Positions 1-7,847 of a DNA stretch of 14,140 bases are shown piece by piece. The notes below the pieces were generated by a model that was given only the letters and a program-made list of their open reading frames with translations, ran no database searches and was not told the origin of the DNA. This stretch comes from Candidatus Sumerlaeota bacterium (GTDB lineage: Bacteria; CG03; SLGR01), in NCBI GenBank assembly GCA_007136585.1, contig SLGR01000101.1, positions 1 through 14,140 on the forward strand. The letters run 5' to 3'. A program made the translations under genes and the position numbers. Every line of letters starts with the position of its first letter. The first letter of the stretch is position 1.

Positions 1-1166
1 ACCTGGTCTTCCACTGTATGGGCGTATATCTCGTTTCCCGGACCGAACCCCACTGTGGGAACCCCGAAAATGCCCATAGTAGCAACTCCGTTAGTGGAAA
101 AACACCATTTCCCCACCGAAGGAACCCTACCGAAAAGCTCTCCTGAAGTTTCCAGGGCGGCACGGCAGAGCCGGTGCGTCTCCGGTATATCCCATACCGG
201 ATAATACTTCTCAACGGGATATACAAGACCCGTATAGCTCGGAAGATCATACCCGGGAACTTTTATTTCAATATCCTCCGGGGTTATTCCCGCCCGTTCG
301 GCGGCCTCTTCCACCTCCCTGAGAGCCGAGTCCCTTGTCTCCCCCCTGGTAAGCCTCCTGTCAAGGTGTATATAGCATTCGGAGGGAACAGCGCAGAGGG
401 ACGGGGTCTTACAGTCTATGTAACTTACGGCCACACTACCCTTTCCCAGGAAATTGTCGTCTTTAAGGTTCCGGTTTAAACCCTTTATTTCTTTTACCAG
501 CGAGGCCATAGCGTACACAGGGTTCCTTCCCCTTTCAGGGGCTGAGCCGTGACATGAGACTCCCCTGACTCTTACGCCTATCTCCATCCTGCCGCGGTGT
601 CCCCTGTAAACATTGAGTCCGGTCGGTTCGGTTATGACCACGCACTCCGGCCTTATCTTATCTTCCTTTATTATGTACTGCCAGCATAAACCGTCACAGT
701 CCTCCTCCTGGACTGTGCCGGTAACATAGAGTGTATAATCTCCCTCAAGCCCCTCGTCTCTGATAACTGCCCCGCTGTAAACCGCCCCTGCCATTCCCGC
801 CAGTTGGTCGGATGCTCCCCGGCCGAAGACTACTCCGTTTTCAAGCTTCCCCTCATAAGGGTCCCATTTCCACTCTTCTGGGCTCCCAATACCTGCGGTA
901 TCTATATGGGCGTCAATAGCTATAAGTGTTTTTCCGCTACCTATCCGTCCGATGATGTTTCCCATACCGTCTATTATTATCTCGTCAAACCCGCAGGATT
1001 TCATCTCTTCCCTTATCCTCAGGATAACATCACCCTCAAGGCAGCTTGTTCCGGGGATCCTGATAAGGTCCCTCAGAAACCCCGTGATTTTATCCCTATA
1101 TTTCTCCGCCCGGGCCAGAACCCGGCGGTGCTCCTCTCCATTTTCCGATATTAAGTTAGCAGACAT
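1..1166 (-). CDS. ygeY: YgeY-family selenium-metabolism-linked hydrolase (M20 peptidase/deacylase superfamily), 3' end outside window
   Basis: 388 codons are visible from ATG at 1166; the C-terminal end lies beyond the window. It is a di-metal hydrolase of the M20/ArgE/DapE superfamily. Visible metal-site motifs are AHIDTAG (H87, D89), GRGASDQ (D120), QEED (E154/E155 as general base and ligand), TEPTG (E180) and AHTVED (H383). SCHGSAPERG near residue 206 lies in the lid/dimerisation domain. Segments such as YRGHRGRMEI, PSYTGLVYP and FSTNGV match what I recall of the YgeY family better than ArgE or DapE. The true substrate of YgeY is not established; the family is linked by co-occurrence to selenium-dependent molybdenum hydroxylases. 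Family members are about 400 residues, so little is missing. The upstream ribosome site is weak: GAGG lies 15 bases before the ATG. The next codons upstream in frame include a stop, so this start is favoured. Superfamily is certain, YgeY subfamily likely. Confidence 0.88.
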   Translation of the reverse strand, partial: MSANLISENGEEHRRVLARAEKYRDKITGFLRDLIRIPGTSCLEGDVILRIREEMKSCGFDEIIIDGMGNIIGRIGSGKTLIAIDAHIDTAGIGSPEEWKWDPYEGKLENGVVFGRGASDQLAGMAGAVYSGAVIRDEGLEGDYTLYVTGTVQEEDCDGLCWQYIIKEDKIRPECVVITEPTGLNVYRGHRGRMEIGVRVRGVSCHGSAPERGRNPVYAMASLVKEIKGLNRNLKDDNFLGKGSVAVSYIDCKTPSLCAVPSECYIHLDRRLTRGETRDSALREVEEAAERAGITPEDIEIKVPGYDLPSYTGLVYPVEKYYPVWDIPETHRLCRAALETSGELFGRVPSVGKWCFSTNGVATMGIFGVPTVGFGPGNEIYAHTVEDQ

Positions 1167-1206
1167 AAATTAAAACGTTTACCTCATGCTTTATGTTAAT
1201 TACAGT

Positions 1207-1235
1207 ATTATAACAAAGATTTAAACACTTCTCTA
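1207..1235 (-). promoter_or_regulatory. Extended -10 promoter for ygeY
   Basis: The minus strand reads TGTTATAAT at 1215-1207, a perfect extended -10 (TGn plus TATAAT). A 4-of-6 match to the -35 consensus, TAGAGA, lies at 1235-1230 with a 17-base spacer. Predicted transcription start is near 1200, giving a leader of about 34 bases before the ATG at 1166. The surrounding 110-base gap is AT-rich, unlike the genes. It suggests ygeY is transcribed apart from the upstream operon. Confidence 0.6.
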
Positions 1236-1276
1236 ACCCGAGACCGGATTTAAGAAAGTTTTAAGTAAAAAAACAA

Positions 1277-3808
1277 TTACCTTACTATGGAAAATATGAT
1301 ACTGCGGTTCCGACCCCGGGAGTTTATGAGAATTATGTACACCCCGGATGCCGCATCACCGGCCCCTTCCCATAAAAGACTCTCCCTGTCCCCATAATGA
1401 CTGAAACTGTCAACAAGCTCCCCGCTTACATTAAACACCCTGATCTCTGACGGGGAGGAAACCCCATATATCATAACCCCCCTGCCCTCTGCGGCTCCGT
1501 ACTCCCGGTCCCCGGGCTTAAAAGGGTTGGGGTAAACATAAAGTTCACCTTCGTAATCCTCAGGATAAAGGAGCAGCGCATATACGGAAAGCTCGGAAAC
1601 CCCGGCCTCAATCCACCCCTCACCCGGGTTGACCAAAATATCGTCGAGGTTCCTCCATATACCAGGAGCCTCGTCAAGTCTTGCTATCCTGAGTCTCTGC
1701 GTTTCCGGGACAGAAAAGCCCCCCGGATAATAAAACCTGAGAGATATGAATCCTGCCTCCAGGGCAGGACCCGCAGCATTATCCTCCCCGTCAAGAACAG
1801 CATAATTCATCAGGGGAATAATATTTCTCCGGGTCCCGGGAGGGAGCCTGCTGTCAGCAGCTGCGACCCGGGTTTTCTGAAACTCGGAAAGTTCGGAAAC
1901 CTCCAGCCTTACGGGAAAATCATAGGCGCCGGCTTCAACCTCTACCAGTGCGAATTTTTCGTTTGTTTCCGGAGAGTATACTTTTTCAGTAAAATCCGAC
2001 TCGTATACTTCGGCTGTTCTGGCAGATACTGTTGAGGACCAGGCGGAGTTTTCAACCCTGTCTCTCGCGGCAAACCTGAACCAGTAGGTTACGCCTGGAG
2101 TAAGTTCCGTCCATTCATACACATCCTCCGAGACCCACCCTGAATCGCGCTTAAAAACACCGGTTTCCGGGGAAGTGCTCATCCGGAACCTGTACCCCTC
2201 CTGGTTGATACCGCTTAAATAATCCTTAGCCGAAGCGGATAGAAGAACCCTGGATCCTTTTACATCAAGAAGTTCAAGAACCATATCCACCGGCGGGGTG
2301 GTATCAAGAGTAAAATTCCGGGTATCCGACCATCCTGAGAGATACCCGCATTCGTATCTGGACCTTACTCTCCACCCGTACTCTCCGTCATCCAGTTCTT
2401 CAAAAACCGCCTGATTATCCGTAACCGTTTCTGAATAGGTCCGGGTGCCTTTATGAACCTCAATATCGTATTCCTGCGCGTAGGTCTTTTCTCTCCAAAC
2501 CAGCCCGATGGAGTTTACAAGGGCCCCCTCCGCCGGCTGCTCAAGAAGAGGCGGGGAAAGATACGAGAGTACCTCATAGGCGTTAAGGCGCCCGTACCCG
2601 GTCTCCGGGTTGAACCCGCTACCATCAGCGGTAAGGTTAATTATATCCCTGAGCATCTGCGGGCCCCAGTCTATATCGTTCCTTTCACAGTACGAGACCG
2701 CAAGCGAGGCCGCCCCTGAGACAAACGGTGCCGCCATTGAAGTCCCGTTAAATGAATCGTGGGTTTTATCAGGGACGGTAGAGTAAATACCCATTCCCGG
2801 GGCAACCAGGTCAAGTTTATACCCGTAATCTGATAAAGGAGCCCGGGCGTCATTGGTATCCGAAGCCCCCACCGCCATTACATTTTCATATGCGGCCGGA
2901 TACTTGATATTATCAGCTCCTCCGTCGTTCCCTGATGCCGCAACAAGTAGGCAGCCGTCGTTAAAAGCGGAATTTACAGCATCCTCAAGCGTCTGATTTT
3001 GAAAACCACCTCCGAGACTGAGGTTTATTATATCCGCGCCGTTCTCGGCGGCATAAAGAACCGCAGCGGCTACCCGGTCAAGAGGTGACTCCAAATTATC
3101 ATTAAGAACCCTGAGCGGCATTATGCTGTTGGACCAAGCCGTACCCACTACCGCAGAACCAGCCGGCCCCGTTCCCTCAGCGGCCCCTGCTATACCGGCC
3201 ACATGCGTGCCGTGGGATACACCCTCATCAGAGGTTCCGGGATCATTATTATCGTCTACAAAATCCCTTCCGGGTATAATATTAGAAGCCAGGTCCGGAT
3301 GGTCAATCTGAATGCCGCTGTCAAGTATCGCTATTACGGCTTCACCCCCGGTCTCTATATCCCAGGCGTAATGGGCTTCTACCTGCACCAGCCCCCACTG
3401 ATTGGATTCCATTGACCCGACGGAGGTGTACTCGCCCGGAAGCGTCTGGAACCCCGAATAGATATAGTTGGGCTCGGCGTACTCAACAAGCGGGCTCTCA
3501 AGGTATTCCCGGAGGGCTTTCTTCATAAGGCCGGGGGGAAGTTTCACTACTTCAACGTCTATGGCGCTAAGACGGCGAAAAACCCCGCCGCCCCTCTGGG
3601 AATGCTTTAAGATCCGCTCTTCCGCCGGAACATCTTCCCGGAACTTAACCAGGATCTCGTCTTCGACAGCGCGCACCTTTCCCCGGCCGGGGATATCATA
3701 CACTCTTATATTACGGGCTGAAAGGTTGGAAAGGCATGAGGCGTAAATAAGCGCCGAGAAAATGAATATTCTAACCGCAAGCGATGCCGGTGTTTTTTTA
3801 TTCATCAT
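1277..3808 (-). CDS. Secreted subtilisin-like serine protease (S8) with fibronectin-type repeats and C-terminal PNPF sorting/FlgD-like domain
   Basis: 843 residues. A Sec signal peptide covers about residues 1-31 (basic start, hydrophobic 11-24, likely cut after NLSA). A short propeptide-like region (about 33-115) precedes the S8 catalytic domain (about 140-415). That domain carries D163 in AILDSG, H199 in HGTHVAG, oxyanion N294 in ASGND and S357 in NGTSMAAP, so it looks active. Two fibronectin-type-III-like domains follow (about 420-500 and 505-600), then a beta-rich region (about 605-748). From residue 757 a domain starts YVYPNPFKPG and ends in an ASGVYIILI strand, as in type IX secretion sorting domains and FlgD-like Ig domains. 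It probably acts outside the cell or on its surface in protein breakdown; the substrate is unknown. ATG at 3808 follows AGAGG by 6 bases; a second ATG follows at once. It lies 58 bases after hisI, with no clear promoter of its own seen. Confidence 0.93.
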   Translation of the reverse strand: MMNKKTPASLAVRIFIFSALIYASCLSNLSARNIRVYDIPGRGKVRAVEDEILVKFREDVPAEERILKHSQRGGGVFRRLSAIDVEVVKLPPGLMKKALREYLESPLVEYAEPNYIYSGFQTLPGEYTSVGSMESNQWGLVQVEAHYAWDIETGGEAVIAILDSGIQIDHPDLASNIIPGRDFVDDNNDPGTSDEGVSHGTHVAGIAGAAEGTGPAGSAVVGTAWSNSIMPLRVLNDNLESPLDRVAAAVLYAAENGADIINLSLGGGFQNQTLEDAVNSAFNDGCLLVAASGNDGGADNIKYPAAYENVMAVGASDTNDARAPLSDYGYKLDLVAPGMGIYSTVPDKTHDSFNGTSMAAPFVSGAASLAVSYCERNDIDWGPQMLRDIINLTADGSGFNPETGYGRLNAYEVLSYLSPPLLEQPAEGALVNSIGLVWREKTYAQEYDIEVHKGTRTYSETVTDNQAVFEELDDGEYGWRVRSRYECGYLSGWSDTRNFTLDTTPPVDMVLELLDVKGSRVLLSASAKDYLSGINQEGYRFRMSTSPETGVFKRDSGWVSEDVYEWTELTPGVTYWFRFAARDRVENSAWSSTVSARTAEVYESDFTEKVYSPETNEKFALVEVEAGAYDFPVRLEVSELSEFQKTRVAAADSRLPPGTRRNIIPLMNYAVLDGEDNAAGPALEAGFISLRFYYPGGFSVPETQRLRIARLDEAPGIWRNLDDILVNPGEGWIEAGVSELSVYALLLYPEDYEGELYVYPNPFKPGDREYGAAEGRGVMIYGVSSPSEIRVFNVSGELVDSFSHYGDRESLLWEGAGDAASGVYIILINSRGRNRSIIFSIVR

Positions 3809-3866
3809 ATTTTACCTCTGCCTACTGACTGGTAAACTATCAGCCCTGGGTGCGGAAAAAGAGTGA

Positions 3867-4259
3867 TTATTTACTGTACATATCTTCGGGGTTTCTGACC
3901 TTATCCCCGGTAAGGTTCCAGGTTTCACCTTCAATCCGCCTGAAGAAACAGGACCTGTACCCCTTGTGACAGGCGCAGCCCCCTCTCTGTTCAACCTTCA
4001 GAAGGAGGGTATCCCCGTCACAGTCGCAGAGAATCTCCTTTACAACCTGAAAGTTTCCCGACTCCTCCCCCTTGCGCCAGAGCTTATTCCTGCTCCTGGA
4101 AAAATAGCAGGCCCTACCCTCCTCCACAGTTACCCTGAAGGACTCGGGGCTCATATAGGCCAGCATCAGGATCTCTCCGGTCCCGGAGTCCTGAGCTATG
4201 CAGGGGACCAGCCCGCGTTCGTCAAATTTAATCTCACGGGAGAGCGCGTCAATATTCAT
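3867..4259 (-). CDS. hisI: Phosphoribosyl-AMP cyclohydrolase
   Basis: 130 residues. It opens the adenine ring of phosphoribosyl-AMP, the third step of histidine synthesis, in the cytoplasm. The Mg site is D79, D81 and D83 in the CDCDGD motif. The Zn-binding cysteines are C80, C97 (GGCACHKG) and C104 (YRSCFFR). The length fits a stand-alone PRA-cyclohydrolase with a short C-terminal tail; there is no fused phosphoribosyl-ATP pyrophosphatase (HisE) domain, so that activity must be encoded elsewhere. ATG at 4259 follows a good AAGGAG site 9 bases upstream. It is the last his gene, separated from hisA by 67 bases that hold a hairpin, unlike the overlapping genes before it. Confidence 0.96.
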   Translation of the reverse strand: MNIDALSREIKFDERGLVPCIAQDSGTGEILMLAYMSPESFRVTVEEGRACYFSRSRNKLWRKGEESGNFQVVKEILCDCDGDTLLLKVEQRGGCACHKGYRSCFFRRIEGETWNLTGDKVRNPEDMYSK

Positions 4260-4280
4260 TTTTTTATTCTCCTTATAACA

Positions 4281-4316
4281 CTTCCCGGCTCCGGAGGTTT
4301 TCTCCTGCGCCGGAAG
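4281..4316 (-). other. Strong intercistronic hairpin between hisA and hisI
   Basis: In the transcript, CTTCCGGC pairs with GCCGGGAAG (one bulged G). A three-by-three internal loop follows, then GGAG pairs with CTCC around an AAAAC loop. No run of U follows on this strand, so it is not an ordinary intrinsic terminator. It ends 8 bases before the AAGGAG ribosome site of hisI. Possible roles are an mRNA stability or processing element, control of hisI translation, or a dispersed palindromic repeat. Confidence 0.6.
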
Positions 4317-4326
4317 ATCTTATTTT

Positions 4327-5058
4327 TCAGTTTTTCTCCCGGGTTACCCTTATGGCTTCCGAGAGAAAATTATTATCCCTGTAGAGGGCTTTACCCACTA
4401 TCACACCCTTGAGGTTTTCAATACCGAGATCCCGAAGGGCCAGAATATCGTCAATCCCGGATATCCCGCCCGCAGCTATTACCGGTATCTCCACTGCGCG
4501 CGCTATCTTCCTGATCCATTTTATCCCGGGACCTTTCATCATCCCGTCCTTTTTTATATCGGTTACTATTATCTCCGAAACCCCCATCTTTTCTACCCCC
4601 CGGGCCAGCTCCGTGGCTTCCTCTGAACTCACCTCCTGCCATCCGCTTACGGCCACTCGCCCCTCCACGGCGTCTATACCCACACTTATCCTCTCAGGGT
4701 ACCTCTCAAGGAGATCTTTCAGGAAATCCCGGTCTTTAACCGCGGAGGTCCCGAGAATCACCCTGCTTACCCCTCCTTCTATAAGCTCCCTGACGGTCTC
4801 CGGATCCCTTATCCCCCCTCCGGCCTGGAGAGGTATATCAAGGCTCCGCGCGGTTTCTATAACAATATCCATATTTTTCATACTGCCCGTAAAGGCCCCG
4901 TCAAGGTCCACCATATGAAGAAGCCGGGCCCCCTTAGACTCCCAGAGTTTTGCCATCATAACCGGGTCCGGAGAATAAACGGTCTCATTCTCGGGACGCC
5001 CCTGTTTCAGGCGAACGCATCTGCCCCCCCTTACATCAACAGCCGGAATAACTATCAT
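4327..5058 (-). CDS. hisA: ProFAR isomerase (HisA)
   Basis: 243 residues, the normal length for this TIM barrel. It isomerises the aminoaldose ProFAR to the aminoketose PRFAR, the fourth step of histidine synthesis. The catalytic pair is D8 (IPAVDVRGG) and D129 (GIDAVEGRVAVSGW). Phosphate-binding glycine motifs are seen at QAGGGI (78-83) and AAGGIS (195-200), in the two half-barrels. The HisA-type N-terminus with RLKQG and the W140 position separate it from HisF. It may also act as PriA if a trpF gene is lacking, but nothing in the sequence shows this. ATG at 5058 overlaps the hisB stop by 4 bases (ATGA) and follows AAGGG by about 7 bases. The usual partners hisH and hisF are not beside it. 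Confidence 0.96.
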   Translation of the reverse strand: MIVIPAVDVRGGRCVRLKQGRPENETVYSPDPVMMAKLWESKGARLLHMVDLDGAFTGSMKNMDIVIETARSLDIPLQAGGGIRDPETVRELIEGGVSRVILGTSAVKDRDFLKDLLERYPERISVGIDAVEGRVAVSGWQEVSSEEATELARGVEKMGVSEIIVTDIKKDGMMKGPGIKWIRKIARAVEIPVIAAGGISGIDDILALRDLGIENLKGVIVGKALYRDNNFLSEAIRVTREKN

Positions 5059-5639
5059 AAGCTTCCCTTTGTTGAGGGGACTTCACCGCCGGTTTCGGAA
5101 ACGGCCTGCCCGAGAGACCTGGCCAGGCTCTTGAAAACAGACTCGGCTATATGGTGGTTATTCTCCCCGTAAGCAAGGTTTATATGAACGGCCCCCCTGA
5201 GAGTGCGGGTAAAGGCCGAGAGAAACTCCTTTATGAGCGAGTAATCAAAATCCTCCGGCCGGTCCCAGGGAACGGGAAAATCAACGTTATATACAAGCAC
5301 CCCGCGCCCGCTCAAATCCACGGCCGTATCGCACCTGGCCTCATCCATGGCAAGCATTGCCCATCCGTACCTTTCTATCCCCCTGCGTTCGCCCAGCGCC
5401 TCGGCAATAGCTTCCCCCAGCGCCGCGCCCGTATCCTCCACCGTGTGATGGGGGTCAACCCGGGTATCGCCTTCGGCGGTTACCTCAATATCAATCCCCG
5501 AGTGACGGGAAAGCTGCTCAAGCATATGAGAGAGAAACCCGCAGGGTGTGCAGATTCTGCTCTCTCCCCTGCCGTCAAGGCCGACCTTAACGCGTATCTC
5601 CGTCTCACTGGTCTTTCTTTTTATCTCAGAACTTCTCAC
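5055..5639 (-). CDS. hisB: Imidazoleglycerol-phosphate dehydratase
   Basis: 194 residues, the usual size of the single-function enzyme without a fused histidinol-phosphate phosphatase. It dehydrates imidazoleglycerol phosphate to imidazoleacetol phosphate. The Mn-binding repeats are HHTVED (H64, H65, E68) and NHHIAES (H162, H163, E166), with further conserved histidines at 38 and 46. The start is GTG at 5639: a strong GGAGG lies 6 bases upstream, inside the hisC coding region, and the gene overlaps the hisC end by 14 bases. This overlap indicates translational coupling. A separate phosphatase (HisN or HisJ type) would be needed elsewhere in the genome. Confidence 0.96.
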   Translation of the reverse strand: MRSSEIKRKTSETEIRVKVGLDGRGESRICTPCGFLSHMLEQLSRHSGIDIEVTAEGDTRVDPHHTVEDTGAALGEAIAEALGERRGIERYGWAMLAMDEARCDTAVDLSGRGVLVYNVDFPVPWDRPEDFDYSLIKEFLSAFTRTLRGAVHINLAYGENNHHIAESVFKSLARSLGQAVSETGGEVPSTKGSL

Positions 5640-6675
5640 TTTCCACCTCCCTTACGGCTTCAAGAAACACTCTGTTTTCCTCTTCTCTTCCCACTGTCAC
5701 CCGCAGAAAGCCTCTAAGCAGGGGTTCAGTAAACTTTCTTACTTTTATATTCCTTCTCCCGAGCGCTTCCAGAACCCCGTCAATATACTCAATCTCCATA
5801 AGAATAAAATTCGCATCAGACCTGTAAGGCTTTATTCCAGTGAAACCCTGAAGTTCTTCGTAGAGCCGATCCCTGGAGCTGAGAATCTTCTTTACTGAAG
5901 CAAGGGCCGCTTCCTTCTCCGAGAGCACCGCTTCAAGCACCTTCTGGTTGATTATGCTGAAGCTGTAGGGAAGCCGGGCCTTTTCAAGCTGGGAGACCAG
6001 AGCGGCGGATCCGATAAGATACCCGGCTCTTATTCCCGCCAGAGAGAAGGCTTTTGAGAAGGTCCTGAGGAGTGCGAGGTTCCCGTACTCTTCCAGAAGC
6101 GGTATAGCTGTTTTACCTGAAAATTCGTAATAAGCCTCGTCAATTACAACAAGCCCGGAAGATTTTACAATAACCTCCCTGAGCTTCCCCTCGGGAAAAG
6201 AGTTCCCGGTAGGGTTATTAGGCGATGCTATAAAAGTCAGATCAGCCTTCTTTTCCAGAATATCTTCAACGGGGAGTTCGAACCCTGCTTTCAGCGGCAC
6301 CTCCAGGTATCGGGTTCCCGTAAGCTCGGAGAGTATCCTGTACATGGAGAAAGTAGGGCGGCAGGAAACAGATACCCTTCCCGGCCCTCCGCAGGCCGTC
6401 AGAATGAGCTGTATGAGCTCATCGGAACCGTTACCGACTATTATTCCGGCGGGGTCTACCCCGCAGTACTCGGCTATCTTTTTTTTCAGGGAACGGTTCC
6501 CCGGGTCAGGGTAGCGGTTGAGGCTGAGACTTGATATCCCGCTTATGATTTTATCCCGCACCGTATCGGGAAGCTCGTAGGGGTTCTCCTGAGCGTCAAG
6601 CTTTATCTCCCCTTCGCTCGCCTCCTGAGGTATGTAGGGGGTAAGGCGCCTTATCCTTTCAAGTACGTACCTCAT
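5626..6675 (-). CDS. hisC: Histidinol-phosphate aminotransferase
   Basis: 349 residues, a fold-type I PLP enzyme. It transfers an amino group from glutamate to imidazoleacetol phosphate, giving histidinol phosphate. The PLP lysine is K208 in RTFSKAFSLAG. SPNNPTG (151-157) and VIDEAYYEF (D179, Y182) contact the cofactor, and R325 in LRVTVG binds the substrate carboxylate. The N-terminal LDAQENPY is typical of HisC. ATG at 6675 overlaps the hisD stop by 4 bases (ATGA); a GGGAG sits only 2 bases before it, so initiation probably relies on ribosomes finishing hisD. It could also serve aromatic amino acid transamination, as some HisC proteins do. Confidence 0.95.
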   Translation of the reverse strand: MRYVLERIRRLTPYIPQEASEGEIKLDAQENPYELPDTVRDKIISGISSLSLNRYPDPGNRSLKKKIAEYCGVDPAGIIVGNGSDELIQLILTACGGPGRVSVSCRPTFSMYRILSELTGTRYLEVPLKAGFELPVEDILEKKADLTFIASPNNPTGNSFPEGKLREVIVKSSGLVVIDEAYYEFSGKTAIPLLEEYGNLALLRTFSKAFSLAGIRAGYLIGSAALVSQLEKARLPYSFSIINQKVLEAVLSEKEAALASVKKILSSRDRLYEELQGFTGIKPYRSDANFILMEIEYIDGVLEALGRRNIKVRKFTEPLLRGFLRVTVGREEENRVFLEAVREVESEKF

Positions 6676-7847
6676 CTCTCCCTGAACCTCTTCTCAACCG
6701 AAAGGGCGTGGTTCTCCATTCCCTCCTCGCGGGCAAGGCGGGCTATATCGCCCGAGGCATACTCTAACCCTTCCCGGGAAGCTGTTATGAAAGCCACGTT
6801 CTTCATAAAACTCCTCACGCTTAACCCTTCTCCGTACCTTGCCGTTCCCCCGGTGGGAAGAGTATGTGACGGGCCGGCCCAGTAATCTCCAAGAGCCACA
6901 GGGGAAAACCGTCCGAGAAAAACAGCCCCCGCATTACGGACTTTCCCTACGATCCCGGTGATAATCTCCGTTCCGCAGGCCAGCTGCAGATGTTCGGGAG
7001 CTATCCGGTTAACCCTGTTTACGGCTTCAGATGAATCCTTTACCTTTATCAGACTCACCCTTCCCTTAAGCCCGGAGTCCAGCATACTCTCCACTTTTTC
7101 AAGAAGCCCCCCGTCCCATGTGATAAGGCAGGATTTAGCGTCAGGAGCGTGTTCGGCCTGCGCGGCAAGGTCCGCGCATATAACTTCCGGGTTCTGACCG
7201 GAATCCGCAATCAGGACCACCTCACTCGGCCCGGCCAGCATATCAACGCCCACCACGCCCCTGCCGTGCAGAATCATTTTGGCGCGCTGCACGTACGAGT
7301 TGCCGGGACCTGCGATCATATCAACCGCAGGGATAGTATCTGTCCCGAAAGCAAGCGCAGCGATACCCTGTGCCCCTCCTACCCGGAAAACCCGGGAGAC
7401 ACCCGAAAGTTTCGCAGCAAGGCATACGGCGGGGGTTATATTTCCCGGAGGTGAGACCATTACCACCTCATCTACACCGGCCTCGCGGGCCGGTATGGAG
7501 CACATTAAAACCGTTGACGGGTAGCTGTATCTTCCGCCGGGAACATATATACCCGCCCTCTCCACGGGTATGAGCCTGCCCGTAATATCAAACCCGCCGC
7601 GGCTGTACTCCGTTTCATTAAGGTTATTCAATTCAAAAGCGGCGTAACTTTTTATATTCTCCGCAGCTCTTTTCAGAGCCGAGGCAAGCGGTTCCTCCAC
7701 CTGCCGGGCCCCGGTATCCAGCTCATCGGCCGGAACCTCAAGTTCGGAGGCGGAAAGCCGCGCGTTGTCATACCTGGAGGTATATTTAATCAGCGCCCGG
7801 TCGCCTTTTCTTTCAACGTCTTTTATGATCTTTTCTACTTTGTCCAT
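6672..7847 (-). CDS. hisD: Histidinol dehydrogenase, short N-terminus
   Basis: 391 residues. It oxidises histidinol to histidine in two NAD-dependent steps, the last of the pathway. Zn ligands are Q230 and H233 (AAQAEHAP), D321 (GDYWAGPSH) and H380 (ENHALSVEKR). The catalytic pair is E285-H286 (IAPEHLQL). NAD-side motifs YVPGG and IAGPGNSYV are present. Compared with E. coli HisD (434 residues), about 32 N-terminal residues are absent. This start is forced: an in-frame TAA lies 13 codons upstream at 7886-7884 with no start codon between. GGAG lies 7 bases before the ATG. It overlaps murA by 13 bases and hisC by 4. All catalytic residues are present, so it should be active. Confidence 0.96.
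   Translation of the reverse strand: MDKVEKIIKDVERKGDRALIKYTSRYDNARLSASELEVPADELDTGARQVEEPLASALKRAAENIKSYAAFELNNLNETEYSRGGFDITGRLIPVERAGIYVPGGRYSYPSTVLMCSIPAREAGVDEVVMVSPPGNITPAVCLAAKLSGVSRVFRVGGAQGIAALAFGTDTIPAVDMIAGPGNSYVQRAKMILHGRGVVGVDMLAGPSEVVLIADSGQNPEVICADLAAQAEHAPDAKSCLITWDGGLLEKVESMLDSGLKGRVSLIKVKDSSEAVNRVNRIAPEHLQLACGTEIITGIVGKVRNAGAVFLGRFSPVALGDYWAGPSHTLPTGGTARYGEGLSVRSFMKNVAFITASREGLEYASGDIARLAREEGMENHALSVEKRFRER

Noticed and set aside
1261-1276. T-run on the minus strand just after the protease stop as a terminator
   Set aside because: Seven T are present, but no stem-loop of useful strength precedes them.
3801-3808. Protease as a lipoprotein (IYASC in the signal peptide)
   Set aside because: The residue three before the cysteine is Tyr, a poor lipobox match; a standard signal peptidase I site after NLSA fits better.
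4271-4279. Extended -10-like TGTTATAAG before hisI
   Set aside because: Transcription from it would begin at about the ribosome site, leaving almost no leader; probably chance.
3966-4412. A 148-codon plus-strand open frame opposite hisI and the hisA end
   Set aside because: Covers the complement of hisI and the intercistronic hairpin; composition and lack of motifs argue against a real protein.
4409-4918. A 169-codon plus-strand open frame opposite hisA
   Set aside because: Ser/Arg/Pro-rich composition is typical of the complement of a GC-rich gene; no domain and no ribosome site that stands out.
5151-5717. A 188-codon plus-strand open frame opposite hisB and the hisC end
   Set aside because: It lies wholly antisense to two conserved genes with intact catalytic motifs and shows no recognisable domain.
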